Source of the DNA: a bacterium
GTDB lineage: Bacteria; Actinomycetota; Thermoleophilia; Solirubrobacterales; Solirubrobacteraceae
DNA: 64,000 bases
Direction: 5' to 3'
Assembly (NCBI GenBank): GCA_021323635.1
Contig: JAJPKQ010000022.1
Location: 1 to 64,000, forward strand
This document shows, one piece after another, positions 17,741-27,249 of the stretch; position 1 is the stretch's first letter; the number at the start of each line of letters is the position of its first letter. The notes below the pieces were generated by a model that was not told the DNA's origin, ran no database searches, and saw only the letters and a program-made list of their open reading frames with translations. Position numbers and translations under genes: made by a program.

Positions 17741-18539
17741 CGAGCAGTCGGGCTCCGCCGGCAGCGCTGGGCACCCCGCGATCGAGCTGCGCAGCCGCCC
17801 GGCAAAGCCGCGCAAGAACGGCCTCACGCACGTGATCGACCGGGGCATGTCGCTGGCGGAGGTCGAGGGCATGCTCGAAGTCGCCGCCCCGCACATCGAC
17901 TTCGTCAAGCTTGGCTGGGGGACAGCGCTGGTGAGCGCCAACCTGACGGCGAAGCTGCGCCTCTATGCAGAGCGCTCGATACCGGTCATGCTGGGGGGGA
18001 CACTGACCGAGCTTGCGATCCGTCAGGGACGCCTCGCTCCCTATGTCGAGTGGCTGCACACGCTGGGGCTGCGCCACATCGAGGTCTCTGACGGCACGCT
18101 CGCGCTCGAGCAGGAGCGCAAGTGCGAGATCATCGCGCAGCTTGCGCAGGAGCTGACGGTCCTCTCGGAGGTCGGCTCCAAGGACGCGCGCACGATCATG
18201 GCCCCCTACCGCTGGGTGGCGCAGATCCAGGCGGAGCTTGAGGCGGGCGCCGCGCGCGTGATCACAGAGGCGCGCGAGTCGGGAACGGCGGGAATCTTCC
18301 GCGAAAACGGCGAGGTCAGGAGCGGCCTGGTCGATGAGATCGTGCACGCGGTCGACCCGCAGCACCTGATCTTCGAGGCGCCGCGCAAGGATCAGCAGGT
18401 CTGGTTCCTGACGCAGCTGGGCCCGGAATGCAATCTCGGCAACATCGCGCCCTCCGACGTCGTCGCGCTCGAGACCCTGCGCCTGGGACTGCGCTCGGAG
18501 ACGCTCCCCCACTTCGCCCCGGGAGCCGGCTCGGCGTGA
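17733..18539 (+). CDS. comA: Phosphosulfolactate synthase (ComA-like)
   Basis: KPRKNGLTHVIDRGMSLAEVEGMLEVAAPHIDFVKLGWGTA...GGTLTELAIRQG...SEVGSKD...EARESGTAGIFRENGEVRSGLV...FEAPRKDQQVWFLTQLGPECNLGNI. Confidence 0.88.
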   Translation: MASEQSGSAGSAGHPAIELRSRPAKPRKNGLTHVIDRGMSLAEVEGMLEVAAPHIDFVKLGWGTALVSANLTAKLRLYAERSIPVMLGGTLTELAIRQGRLAPYVEWLHTLGLRHIEVSDGTLALEQERKCEIIAQLAQELTVLSEVGSKDARTIMAPYRWVAQIQAELEAGAARVITEARESGTAGIFRENGEVRSGLVDEIVHAVDPQHLIFEAPRKDQQVWFLTQLGPECNLGNIAPSDVVALETLRLGLRSETLPHFAPGAGSA

Positions 18540-19120
18540 GCGCGCCCGACGCCCGGCAGCGGATCACCGCGGCAGCAACCGACGGCGCCGGGAGCGCCTC
18601 GCCGCGTGCGCTGAGCGCCCTGAAGACGGTCGTCTTTGCAGCGCTTGTCCTGCTCACGATCGCAGCGCTCTTCATCGCCCAGCGCGCCAAGCACGTGCCG
18701 ACGCCGGCGCAGCGCTTCATCCTGAGCCCCAGCGCGCTGACGCTCTCCGAGAGCGCGCCAGGCGCCGCTGAGCAGCTCTCCTTTCAGGTCACGCAGCGCG
18801 AACGCGTCTCGGTCGAGATCGTCAACAGCCAGGGCGAAGTGGTTGCGCAGCTCGTTCACGAAATCCCTGTGACCCCGTACCTGCGCCTGTGCCTGCAGTG
18901 GAACGGCCGTCGGGGCATCGGCCATGCCATCTATAGGGATGGGGCGCTGGTCATGCACCCGCTCGCGCTCTGCCAGGAAGCGCCCGTGGCGGCGCAGCCT
19001 CGGGGGCGGCTTGCCGAAGCGGGCGAATACCGCGTGCGAGTGGACCTGCGCCACGAAGGGCGGACGATCATCTCCCCGGTCGCCTTCACAGTGCGCCGCG
19101 CCGGGAGCGCGAAGGGCTGA
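18536..19120 (+). CDS. Hypothetical single-TM protein with Ig/FlgD-like extracytoplasmic domain
   Basis: GTGA overlap; TM KTVVFAALVLLTIAALFIA; beta-rich domain ending GEYRVRVDLRHEGRTIISPVAFTVRR. Confidence 0.65.
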   Translation: MSAPDARQRITAAATDGAGSASPRALSALKTVVFAALVLLTIAALFIAQRAKHVPTPAQRFILSPSALTLSESAPGAAEQLSFQVTQRERVSVEIVNSQGEVVAQLVHEIPVTPYLRLCLQWNGRRGIGHAIYRDGALVMHPLALCQEAPVAAQPRGRLAEAGEYRVRVDLRHEGRTIISPVAFTVRRAGSAKG

Positions 19121-20784
19121 TGGCGATCATACCTGCGGCGATAACCGGCTCTGCGGCGGCCGGAGAGAAGGTCGGCGTGATCGCGCTGGTCGCGCTCTGC
19201 GCCGCTCTGCTGCTTGCGCGCCCGAGCGCCTCGCCGCGCCTGCGCGCCGGGCTGATGGCGGCGGTGCTCCTGCTGGCGCCGGTGCTGCTGGTGATCGACA
19301 TCTGGCACAGCTCGCAGCTTGCCCATCTGCGCCGTCACCCGGCGCTCGCGGCAGCAGCGCTCGCGGCAGCAGCGATCGTTGTCGTTGCGCTCGCGTCGCT
19401 GATGCGCGCACGGCCACAGCTGCTGGCGCTGCTTGCCTTCATCGCCCTGCCCTTTCGCGTCCCGATCGCCGCGGGCGGCTCCACAGCCAACCTGCTCGTG
19501 CCTCTCTATGTCGTGATCGGCGCGGGCACGCTGGCAGCGGCGGCAAGGATGCTCTCCCCCCGCCGCCGGGCGGCGGCGGAGCGCTCCGAGGCTCATGCCC
19601 AGCCGCAGCCGGGCGAGCACTCCGGGGCGGGGGGCTTGCGGTGGGCGCTGACCCCGCGGGCGCTCGAGCATGCGCTCGCTGCGGTGCTGGCGCTCTACGG
19701 CCTGCAGGCGGCCTACTCCGCGGACTTCGCCAAGGCGCTTGAGAACGTGACCTTCTTCTACGCCCCCTTTGCGCTGCTCTTCGTGCTGCTGCGCGAGGTG
19801 CGCTGGACGAGCGCGTTGCTGCGGGGCTGCCTGGGCGCGCTCGGGGCGCTGGGGACGATCTTCGCGCTGGTCGGCTTTGTCGAGTACGCTCGCGGGCGCC
19901 TGTTCCTGAACCCGAAGCTGATCGCCGCAGACCAGTACGAGGCGTTCTTCCGCGTCAACTCGGTCTTCTTTGACCCGAACATCTACGGGCGCTTCCTGGC
20001 GCTGGTGATGATCGCGCTGATGGCGGCGCTCTTTGCCACCCGCAGCAGGCGCCTGCTGCTCGGGTTCGCTGTGCTGCTGGCGATCCTCTGGGGCGGCCTG
20101 CTGACGAGCTTCTCGGAGACGAGCATGGCCGCGCTGCTGCTCGGGCTGGCGATACTCGCTGCCTGGCGCTGGGATGCGCTCACAACGGCGCTCGTGACGA
20201 TCGCGAGCGGGATCCTGGCGCTTGCAGTCGTGCTGCTCGCGCCGGCATCGGCGCACTTTGGGCTCTCGGGCGAAGGCGGCTCGGCAAACAATGCCACGAG
20301 CGGACGCGTGAGCCTGATCACGGGCGGGATCGACCTCTTTGCGCAGCGCCCTCTCTACGGCTATGGGTCCGGTTCCTTCGAGGTTGCATACAAGCGCCAC
20401 CGCAAGGGCGACGAAGCAAGCGCCGTCTCCGCCTCCCACACGATCCCTGTGACGGTCGCCGCCGAGCAGGGGACCATCGGGCTGCTCGCCTACCTCGCCC
20501 TGATCGTGATCGCGCTGATCGTGCTCTTCCAGGGCGCCGGGCGCTCGCCGCCGCGGCTGGCGATCGCAGCGTGCTTTGCGGCGCTGGTGCTGCACACATG
20601 GGCATATGCGGACTTCCTCGAAGATCCCACGACCTGGGCGCTGCTGGCGATCGGGCTCTCGCTTGCGCGCCGGGCGCTGGCGCAGCGCGCGCTCGCCACC
20701 CGCCCGCAGGGCCTTGCCGGCGTGGACGGGGAGCAGCGGCAGAGCGCACAGGGGCTCGGCCCTCAGCTTGCGCCGCAGAGCTGA
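19120..20784 (+). CDS. O-antigen ligase/polymerase family protein (Wzy-like)
   Basis: Polytopic; NPNIYGRFLALV-like region, periplasmic loop RPLYGYGSGSFEVAYKRHRKGDEASAVSASHTIPVTVAAEQGTIGLLAYL. Confidence 0.82.
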   Translation: MAIIPAAITGSAAAGEKVGVIALVALCAALLLARPSASPRLRAGLMAAVLLLAPVLLVIDIWHSSQLAHLRRHPALAAAALAAAAIVVVALASLMRARPQLLALLAFIALPFRVPIAAGGSTANLLVPLYVVIGAGTLAAAARMLSPRRRAAAERSEAHAQPQPGEHSGAGGLRWALTPRALEHALAAVLALYGLQAAYSADFAKALENVTFFYAPFALLFVLLREVRWTSALLRGCLGALGALGTIFALVGFVEYARGRLFLNPKLIAADQYEAFFRVNSVFFDPNIYGRFLALVMIALMAALFATRSRRLLLGFAVLLAILWGGLLTSFSETSMAALLLGLAILAAWRWDALTTALVTIASGILALAVVLLAPASAHFGLSGEGGSANNATSGRVSLITGGIDLFAQRPLYGYGSGSFEVAYKRHRKGDEASAVSASHTIPVTVAAEQGTIGLLAYLALIVIALIVLFQGAGRSPPRLAIAACFAALVLHTWAYADFLEDPTTWALLAIGLSLARRALAQRALATRPQGLAGVDGEQRQSAQGLGPQLAPQS

Positions 20785-20793
20785 TCGGCGGCC

Positions 20794-22305
20794 GTGGTCG
20801 AGTACCTCAAGCGCCTGCTGCGAGCTGGAGCGGCCTACCAGGCGGCCGAACTGATCGCCAAGGCGATCGCGCTGATCACGCTGCCGATCTACACGCGTCA
20901 TGTCGATCGCGCCGGCTACGGCGCCTACCAGGCGCTGTTCACCGCTGTGATCCTCGCGAGCATCCTGCTGCGCGCAGGCATCGGCGAGGCGTTCGTGCGC
21001 TTCTACTTCAACGATCGGGATCGCGCCCGTCGAGAGCGCGTCGCGCGCAGTGCGACTGCCGCTGTCGCCTGGAGCACCACGCTTGCCGCGCTGCTGTGCG
21101 CGATCTTCGCGGGCGATCTCTCACGGCTGCTGCTGGGCGCATCGCGCCCGACGCTCTTCGACGCCGCGGTGCTCGGCCTGTGGGCGTTCACGAACCTGGA
21201 GATGGCCTATGCCCAGCTGCGCGTCGACGAGCGCGCGCTGACCTACCTGAAGGCCTCGGGCGCGAACGTCGCGCTCACGGTCGCGCTCACGGTCGGCCTT
21301 GTCGTCTTTGCGGGGCAGGGCGCGCGCGGCCTGCTGCTCGGGAACTTCGGCGCCTCTGCGCTGGTCGTGCTCGCCCTCTGGTGGGTGCTGCGCGATCGCT
21401 TCTCGCTGCGCATGCGCATCGCCGACCTGCGGCCGATGCTCGCATTCGGGCTGCCGACCGTGCCCGCCGACGCGAGCGTGTACGCGCTGCAGGTCGCCGA
21501 CCGGCTCTTCCTCTACCGCGACTACAGCCCCGCCGCCGCCGGGGAGTACTCGGTCGCGCTGCAGCTTGCAGCCGCGGTATTTGTGATCGTGCGCGGCTTT
21601 CAGTACGCGTGGCCACCGCTTGCCTACTCGGTCCGCGACGAGCGCGAGGCCGCGCGGCTGTATGCGCTCGTGACAACGTACTTCACGCTGCTGACGGGAG
21701 TTGTGGTCAGCGCCGTGGCGCTGCTCGGGCGCTACCTCGTGCGCCTGCTCGCCGCGCCTGAATACGGCGGCGCCTATCGCGCGCTGCCCTGGCTGGCACT
21801 CGCCTGGAGCCTCTATGGCCTCTACCTGGTGATGATCACGATCACCGCGAGGGCGCGCAGCACCGCGCGCAACCTGCCTGCGGCCCTGCTCGGGCTGGCG
21901 CTGAACGTGGGGCTGCTCTTCGCGCTCGTGCCGAGCTCTGGCGCGCACCTTGGCATCGCGGGGGCGGGAATCGCGCTCTGCGGCGCCTACATCGCGATGC
22001 TGGTGGCGATGGTGGCGCTAACGCGCTCGCTGATGCCCGTGCGCTTCGAGTGGGCGCGACTGTCGATGCTGATCGCGCTGCTCTCCGGCGTCGCGGTCTC
22101 CGGCGCGCTGCTGCTGCCCGCCACCTCGCTGTTGGGATTGCTTCTGCGCCTACTGTGGCTTGCGCTGATCCCGCTCGGGCTGGCGCTGACGCGCTTCTTC
22201 AGCGCGGGCGAGCTTGCTCGTGCGCGGGCGCTCTGGCGCTCTTGGCAAGCGCGCGGTTATGGGCCTCAGCCCGCTCGCGCAGGCCGCTCCCGCGGCCGGG
22301 CATGA
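20794..22305 (+). CDS. Polysaccharide flippase (Wzx/MATE-like)
   Basis: LKRLLRAGAAYQAAELIAKAIALITLPIYTRHVDRAGYGAYQAL; polytopic. Confidence 0.85.
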   Translation: MVEYLKRLLRAGAAYQAAELIAKAIALITLPIYTRHVDRAGYGAYQALFTAVILASILLRAGIGEAFVRFYFNDRDRARRERVARSATAAVAWSTTLAALLCAIFAGDLSRLLLGASRPTLFDAAVLGLWAFTNLEMAYAQLRVDERALTYLKASGANVALTVALTVGLVVFAGQGARGLLLGNFGASALVVLALWWVLRDRFSLRMRIADLRPMLAFGLPTVPADASVYALQVADRLFLYRDYSPAAAGEYSVALQLAAAVFVIVRGFQYAWPPLAYSVRDEREAARLYALVTTYFTLLTGVVVSAVALLGRYLVRLLAAPEYGGAYRALPWLALAWSLYGLYLVMITITARARSTARNLPAALLGLALNVGLLFALVPSSGAHLGIAGAGIALCGAYIAMLVAMVALTRSLMPVRFEWARLSMLIALLSGVAVSGALLLPATSLLGLLLRLLWLALIPLGLALTRFFSAGELARARALWRSWQARGYGPQPARAGRSRGRA

Positions 22306-23203
22306 GCGATGCGCGCGCGTGGCGCAGCGCGCGCGTGGGCGAGCGTCCGGGCGTGAGCGCCGCCGGGAGCGCTCGCAGCAGGTAGCCCAGCGCGCTCAGC
22401 ACGCGGACCGCGAACGCCCCCGCGCGCGAGTGGTGCTTGCGCATGTAGCGGTCGCGGTTGCGCGCCAGTTCGACGATCCGCGGGGCGGAGTCCTGCGCGC
22501 TTGAGAGCTGCTCGTGGTGGATCGCGCGCGCGGCGGGCACGTAGAGGGTGTGGTAGCCGGCAACGCTCAGGCGCTTCTGGAAGTCGACCTCGTCGGAGTA
22601 GACGAAGAACTGCTCGTCGAGGTACCCCACCGCTGCGGCCGCATCTCGGCGCACCAGCAGCGCCGAGGACTGGCACCAGTCGACGCGCCGCGTCTGCTCG
22701 CCGCGGCTCTGCACCACCAGCGCCCGGGCCAGCCCGAGCGCCGCCAGCAGGCTCGTCCAGGGCGTCGGAAAGCGCCATGCGCAGGCCTGGGCGCTGCCGT
22801 CGGGGCGCAGCAGCGCCGCACCTGCCGCGCCCGCCCACTGATCGGCGCTCAGCGCCTCCAGCAGCGCCCGCGTCGCGCCGGGCAGGAGCTCGGAGTCCTC
22901 GTTCAGCAGCAGGGCGAAGCGCCCGCGCGCGCTGCGTAGGAGCAGCGAGTCGCAGTGCGCCTTGCCGCGCCGCTCTGCCAGCGCGATCACGCGCTCCACC
23001 GCGGGGTGGGCGCGCGCCAGCGCGGCGGAGCCGTCGGTCGAGGCGTTGTCGATGACAAGCGCCTCGCAGCGCACAGGCAGTTCCGCACGCTCGCGCGCGA
23101 TCGCGTCAAGGCCGCGCGCGAGCAGGTCGCGCTGCTGCGTGTTGACGACGCAGAAGCTGACCTCGATCGGCGGCGAGGAGCCGGTCTCTCTGCTCACCCC
23201 CAT
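22199..23203 (-). CDS. Glycosyltransferase family 2
   Basis: MGVSRETGSSPPIEVSFCVVNTQQRDLLARGLDAI..ALVIDNASTDGSAALARAH...DEVDFQKRLSVAGYHTLYVPAARAIHHEQ. Confidence 0.85.
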   Translation of the reverse strand: MGVSRETGSSPPIEVSFCVVNTQQRDLLARGLDAIARERAELPVRCEALVIDNASTDGSAALARAHPAVERVIALAERRGKAHCDSLLLRSARGRFALLLNEDSELLPGATRALLEALSADQWAGAAGAALLRPDGSAQACAWRFPTPWTSLLAALGLARALVVQSRGEQTRRVDWCQSSALLVRRDAAAAVGYLDEQFFVYSDEVDFQKRLSVAGYHTLYVPAARAIHHEQLSSAQDSAPRIVELARNRDRYMRKHHSRAGAFAVRVLSALGYLLRALPAALTPGRSPTRALRHARASLMPGRGSGLRERAEAHNRALAKSARAPAHEQARPR

Positions 23204-23217
23204 ATTTTGTCCGGAAG

Positions 23218-24384
23218 ATGCGCGTTCATGTGATCGACCCGGCCTCCTACACGCCACCCTACGACGATGCCCTCTGCCGGGCGCTGGCGGCGCTTGGCGC
23301 GCAGGTGGAGCTGCAGACCGGACGCTTCGCCTACGCCCCCCTGCCGCCCCCTGAGGGGTATGTCCGCAACGAGCGCTTCTACCGCCACGCGCGCTCGCGC
23401 GCGGCCAAGCTGGCCTGGCACCTGCCGGAGATGCTCCGCTACGGCGCGGAGCTGCCGCACGTGGATGTCGCCCACTTCCAGTGGCTCCCCGCCCAGCCGC
23501 TCGACCTGATCGCGCTGCGCTCCTGGCGGCTGTTGGCGCGTAGAGGCAAGCGGCGCCTGCCACCGCTGGTGCTGAGCGCCCACGACATCCTCCCGCGCGA
23601 GGCGCTGCCAGGGCAGCGGGCGGCGCAGCGTGCGCTCTATGCCTGCTTTGAGGCGATCGTCGTCCACAGCGAGCAGGGTCGCAGGCGCCTGCTCGCAGAG
23701 CTGCCCGACGCAGCCGATCGCGTGCACGTGATCCCCCACGGCGCGCTGCAGGTGCGCCTGCCCGCCGGCGAGCAGGTGCGCCTGCCACGCGAGCTCGGCA
23801 GCAGGCCGGCGGTGCCGCTGGTGCTCTTTGCCGGCCTGCTGCGCCCCTACAAGGGCTTGGACGTGCTGCTTGACGCCTGGCGGATGATCCAGGAGCGCCC
23901 GCAGGCGCCACCCGGCGAGCTCTGGATCGCGGGCATGCCGCGGATGGAGCTGCGAGCGCTCTCCCGCTCGCTGCCGCAGCGCACGCGGCTGCTCGCGCGC
24001 TTTCTAACCGACGCAGAGCTGGCGGGCCTGCTGCAGGCTGCCGACCTCGTCGTCCTCCCCTACCGCGAGCTTGAGTCATCGGGCCTTGCGATGCTCGCGC
24101 TCGGCCTGGGCAGGCCGATGCTGTGCAGCGACCGCGGCGCCTTCCCGGAGCTGGAGCAGGCGGGCGCCGCGCGCTGCGTGGGGATCGAGGCGCCTGAGCC
24201 CCTCGCGGAGGCGCTTGCGCAGCTGCTCGGCGATGAGGGCGCAAGGGAGCGCCTGGCGGCCGGCGCGCGCGCGGCGGCGGCGGGGCGCTTCTCCTGGCAG
24301 CGCATCGGCGAAGCGACGCTCGCCCTCTACCGCTCGCTGCTCGAGGAGGGCGATCGACACGGGCGTGAGGGCAAGCAGCGATGA
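23218..24384 (+). CDS. Glycosyltransferase family 4 (GT-B)
   Basis: VPLVLFAGLLRPYKGLDVLLDAW...LLQAADLVVLPYRELESSGLAMLALGLGRPML. Confidence 0.85.
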   Translation: MRVHVIDPASYTPPYDDALCRALAALGAQVELQTGRFAYAPLPPPEGYVRNERFYRHARSRAAKLAWHLPEMLRYGAELPHVDVAHFQWLPAQPLDLIALRSWRLLARRGKRRLPPLVLSAHDILPREALPGQRAAQRALYACFEAIVVHSEQGRRRLLAELPDAADRVHVIPHGALQVRLPAGEQVRLPRELGSRPAVPLVLFAGLLRPYKGLDVLLDAWRMIQERPQAPPGELWIAGMPRMELRALSRSLPQRTRLLARFLTDAELAGLLQAADLVVLPYRELESSGLAMLALGLGRPMLCSDRGAFPELEQAGAARCVGIEAPEPLAEALAQLLGDEGARERLAAGARAAAAGRFSWQRIGEATLALYRSLLEEGDRHGREGKQR

Positions 24385-25544
24385 GGGGCGCGCTCGAGCT
24401 GCTCTTCTGGGTCTCTGCCGGGCTGATCCTCTACACCCAGCTCGGCTACTTCCTGCTGCTGGCGGCGATCGCCGCGCTGGCGCGCGCGCCTGAGCCAGGG
24501 GGAGCGCTCGCAGCACCGGAGGGCGCCGATCGGCAGCTGCCGCTGGTCTCGCTGATCGTCGCTGCGCACAACGAGCAGGCGGTGATCGAGCAGCGCGTCG
24601 CGAACCTGCGCGCGCTGCGCTGGCCGCGCGAGCGCCTGGAGCTGATCGTCGCCTGCGACGGCTGCGAGGATCAGACCGCCGCCCGTGCGCGCGCGGCGGG
24701 CGCCGATCTTGTCCTTGAGCTCGAGCGCTGCGGCAAGGTGCGCGCGCAGGACCAGGCGGTGGCGCGAGCGCGCGGGGAGATCCTCGCCTTCTCGGATGCC
24801 AACTCCAGGTGGGAGCCGGACGCGCTGGCGCTGCTGGTCGGGGCGCTTGCGCAGGAGCGCACAGGCTATGTCTGCGGCCAGGTCCGCTACAGCACAGGCG
24901 AGCCGGACGCAACGAGCCAGGAGGGCGTCTACTGGCGCTATGAGCTTGCCCTGCGCGCGCTGGAGTCGCGGCTTGGCTCGATCACGGCCGGCAACGGCGC
25001 GATCTATGCGCTGCCCCGCTCCGCCTATATCGTCGTCGACCCGATCATGGGGCACGACCTCGCCCTCCCCTACCGGATGGTGAAGCGCGGGCTGCGCGCC
25101 CGCTACCTCCCCGCCGCGGTCGCGGTCGAGAAGATGGTGCCGACGATCGAGGGCGAGCTCGCGCGCAAGCGGCGGATGATGGCGCACACCTGGCCGATCG
25201 TCGTGCGCGGCGGGCTGCTCTCCCCGCGCGGCTATCCCCTCGGCTACTACCTGATGATCATCTCCCATCGCCTGCTCCGCTACGCGACGCCCTTCCTGCA
25301 CCTGATCGCGCTCGGGGCGAACATCGCCGCGGTCGCGCTCGGCTCCGGAGCGCCGCTGATCGCGACGCTCTGCCTGCAGGGCGCGATCCTGCTCGGCGCA
25401 GCGCTCGGCGGCAGGCTGGGGTGGCGCCCTCTGCGCCTGGCCCGCCACTATGTGCTCTCGACCGCCGCGATCGCGCTCGGCCTCTACGACTGGCTGGCGC
25501 ACGGCACCGCGCCGGGCTGGACGCCGGCGGAGGGGACGCGATGA
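24381..25544 (+). CDS. Glycosyltransferase family 2, membrane-associated
   Basis: LPLVSLIVAAHNEQAVIEQRVANL...LIVACDGCEDQTAARARAAGADLVLELERCGKVRAQDQAV...FSDANSRWEPDAL. Confidence 0.87.
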   Translation: MRGALELLFWVSAGLILYTQLGYFLLLAAIAALARAPEPGGALAAPEGADRQLPLVSLIVAAHNEQAVIEQRVANLRALRWPRERLELIVACDGCEDQTAARARAAGADLVLELERCGKVRAQDQAVARARGEILAFSDANSRWEPDALALLVGALAQERTGYVCGQVRYSTGEPDATSQEGVYWRYELALRALESRLGSITAGNGAIYALPRSAYIVVDPIMGHDLALPYRMVKRGLRARYLPAAVAVEKMVPTIEGELARKRRMMAHTWPIVVRGGLLSPRGYPLGYYLMIISHRLLRYATPFLHLIALGANIAAVALGSGAPLIATLCLQGAILLGAALGGRLGWRPLRLARHYVLSTAAIALGLYDWLAHGTAPGWTPAEGTR

Positions 25545-26134
25545 TCCGCCGCGCGATCGATATCGTGGTCGCCCTGACCCTGCTGGTGCTCTCAAGCCCG
25601 CTGCTGGCCGCGGCGGCGATCGCGATCCGCCTGGAGAGCCGCGGCCCGGTGATCTATCGCCAGCGGCGCGTGGGGCGCGGCGGTCGCCCCTTCCAGCTGT
25701 TGAAGCTGCGCACGATGGTGGTCGGGGCCGAGCGCCTGGGGGCCGGCCTCAAGGTCGATGCGGGGGATCCGCGCATCACCCGCGTCGGCGCGATCCTGCG
25801 GCGCACCTCGCTTGATGAGCTGCCCAACCTCCTCAACGTTCTGCGTGGCGAGATGTCGATCATCGGCCCCCGCCCGACGATCCCGGAGCAGGTCGCCCGC
25901 TACAGCCCCCGCCAGCGCAGGCGCCTGGAGATCCGCCCTGGCATCACCGGCTGGGCGCAGGTCAACGGCCGCGCCTCCCTGCCCTGGGCGGAGCGGATCG
26001 AGCTTGACATCTACTACATCGAGCACCGCAGCCTGGCGCTCGACCTGAGGATCATCTGGCGCACGATCTTCCTCGTGCTCGGTGGCTCGGGCCTCTACAA
26101 GGGCAAGCGCGGCGGATGGGAGGGCAGCCTGTGA
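25541..26134 (+). CDS. Polyprenyl-phosphate sugar phosphotransferase (initiating, WcaJ/CpsE C-terminal type)
   Basis: PVIYRQRRVGRGGRPFQLLKLRTMV...RTSLDELPNLLNVLRGEMSIIGPRPTIPEQVARY...PGITGWAQVNGR. Confidence 0.92.
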   Translation: MIRRAIDIVVALTLLVLSSPLLAAAAIAIRLESRGPVIYRQRRVGRGGRPFQLLKLRTMVVGAERLGAGLKVDAGDPRITRVGAILRRTSLDELPNLLNVLRGEMSIIGPRPTIPEQVARYSPRQRRRLEIRPGITGWAQVNGRASLPWAERIELDIYYIEHRSLALDLRIIWRTIFLVLGGSGLYKGKRGGWEGSL

Positions 26135-27249
26135 GCGACCCGCGCGCCCGCCGCCCCCCGGCGGTGATACTGACGGGGGTCGGAAAGCGCTACGACATCG
26201 TCGCCTGCTTCGCGCAGCTGACGGAGACGATCGCGGCCGACCCCAACCCGCTCGCGCCGGCGCGCTATGCCGCCCACCGGCACTTCGCGCCGCCGCCGAT
26301 CTCAGACCCCGGCTACGTTCCCGTGCTGCAGGAGCTCTGCGCAGAGCATCAGGCGGGCGCGGTGCTGCCGCTGACCGACCTCGACATCGAGGTGCTCGCG
26401 ATCGCGCACGAGCGCGGTCAGCTGCCCGCGCTCGTGCCCTCCGCTGAGGTCGCGCGCGCGACCTTCGACAAGTACGAGGCGCACCTGCTGCTCGGCCGGC
26501 TGCAGCTGCCCTCCCCGCCGACGATGCTTCCCGGCGATGAGCTCGATCGCCTGCGCTATCCGGCGGTCGTCAAGCCGCGCCGCGGATCGGGGGCACGCTC
26601 GATCCACCTGGCCCGCAACTGCGAGGAGGCGCGCTTCTTCGTCGACTACCTCGAAGGGCGCGCCCACGGTCAGGAGCCGATCAGCACGCCCGCGGGCGTG
26701 CTGAACGCGGACGTGCGCGCGCCGGTGGGCGAGCCGGTGATGGTGCAGAGCGCGCTCTTCGGCGAAGAGCTCTCGATCGACTGCCTCGGCGACCAGGAGG
26801 GTCGCTGCATCAATGCGATCCCGCGCAAGATGCTCGAGTCCCGCGGCGGAGAGTCGATCAAGGGCACCGTGATCGCCGATCGCGAGCTGATCGAGCTGGG
26901 GGTGCGCGCGATGGAGGCGCTGCGCGTGCGCGGCCCAGCCACGATCCAGGTCTTTCGCGACCCCGAGCTCGGGCTTGCGATCACCGACTTCAACACGCGC
27001 TTCGGCGGGGCCTTTCCGGGCCCCGCATATGCGGCGCTGCCCGGGCGCAGCTATCCGGAGCTGATCGTGCGGATGGCCGCGGGCGAGCGCATAGCACCCC
27101 ACCCGGGGCGCTTCCGCGCGCCGCTGACCTTCAGCCGCTACTACTGGCAGCTCGAGCTCGACGAGCGGCTGCGCCCGACCGGCCGCGAGCTGGTGCCCGG
27201 GGGCCCGCCGTCTCCGCAGGCAAACGCTGCAAGAATGGATCGGCGATGA
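26131..27249 (+). CDS. ATP-grasp ligase (CarB/PylC-like)
   Basis: GTGA overlap; ILTGVGKRYDIVACF, YPAVVKPRRGSGARSIHLARN, MVQSALFGEELSIDCL, FNTRFGGAFPGPAYA. Confidence 0.8.
   Translation: MSDPRARRPPAVILTGVGKRYDIVACFAQLTETIAADPNPLAPARYAAHRHFAPPPISDPGYVPVLQELCAEHQAGAVLPLTDLDIEVLAIAHERGQLPALVPSAEVARATFDKYEAHLLLGRLQLPSPPTMLPGDELDRLRYPAVVKPRRGSGARSIHLARNCEEARFFVDYLEGRAHGQEPISTPAGVLNADVRAPVGEPVMVQSALFGEELSIDCLGDQEGRCINAIPRKMLESRGGESIKGTVIADRELIELGVRAMEALRVRGPATIQVFRDPELGLAITDFNTRFGGAFPGPAYAALPGRSYPELIVRMAAGERIAPHPGRFRAPLTFSRYYWQLELDERLRPTGRELVPGGPPSPQANAARMDRR

Noticed and set aside
19351-19384. Tandem 15-bp repeat gcgctcgcggcagca x2
   Set aside because: In-frame Ala/Leu codon repetition in a TM segment; only two copies, ordinary for this composition.
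18931-20901. 656-aa minus-strand ORF opposite the polymerase gene
   Set aside because: Arg/Gln-rich translation with no domain motif; shadow of a well-supported plus-strand gene.
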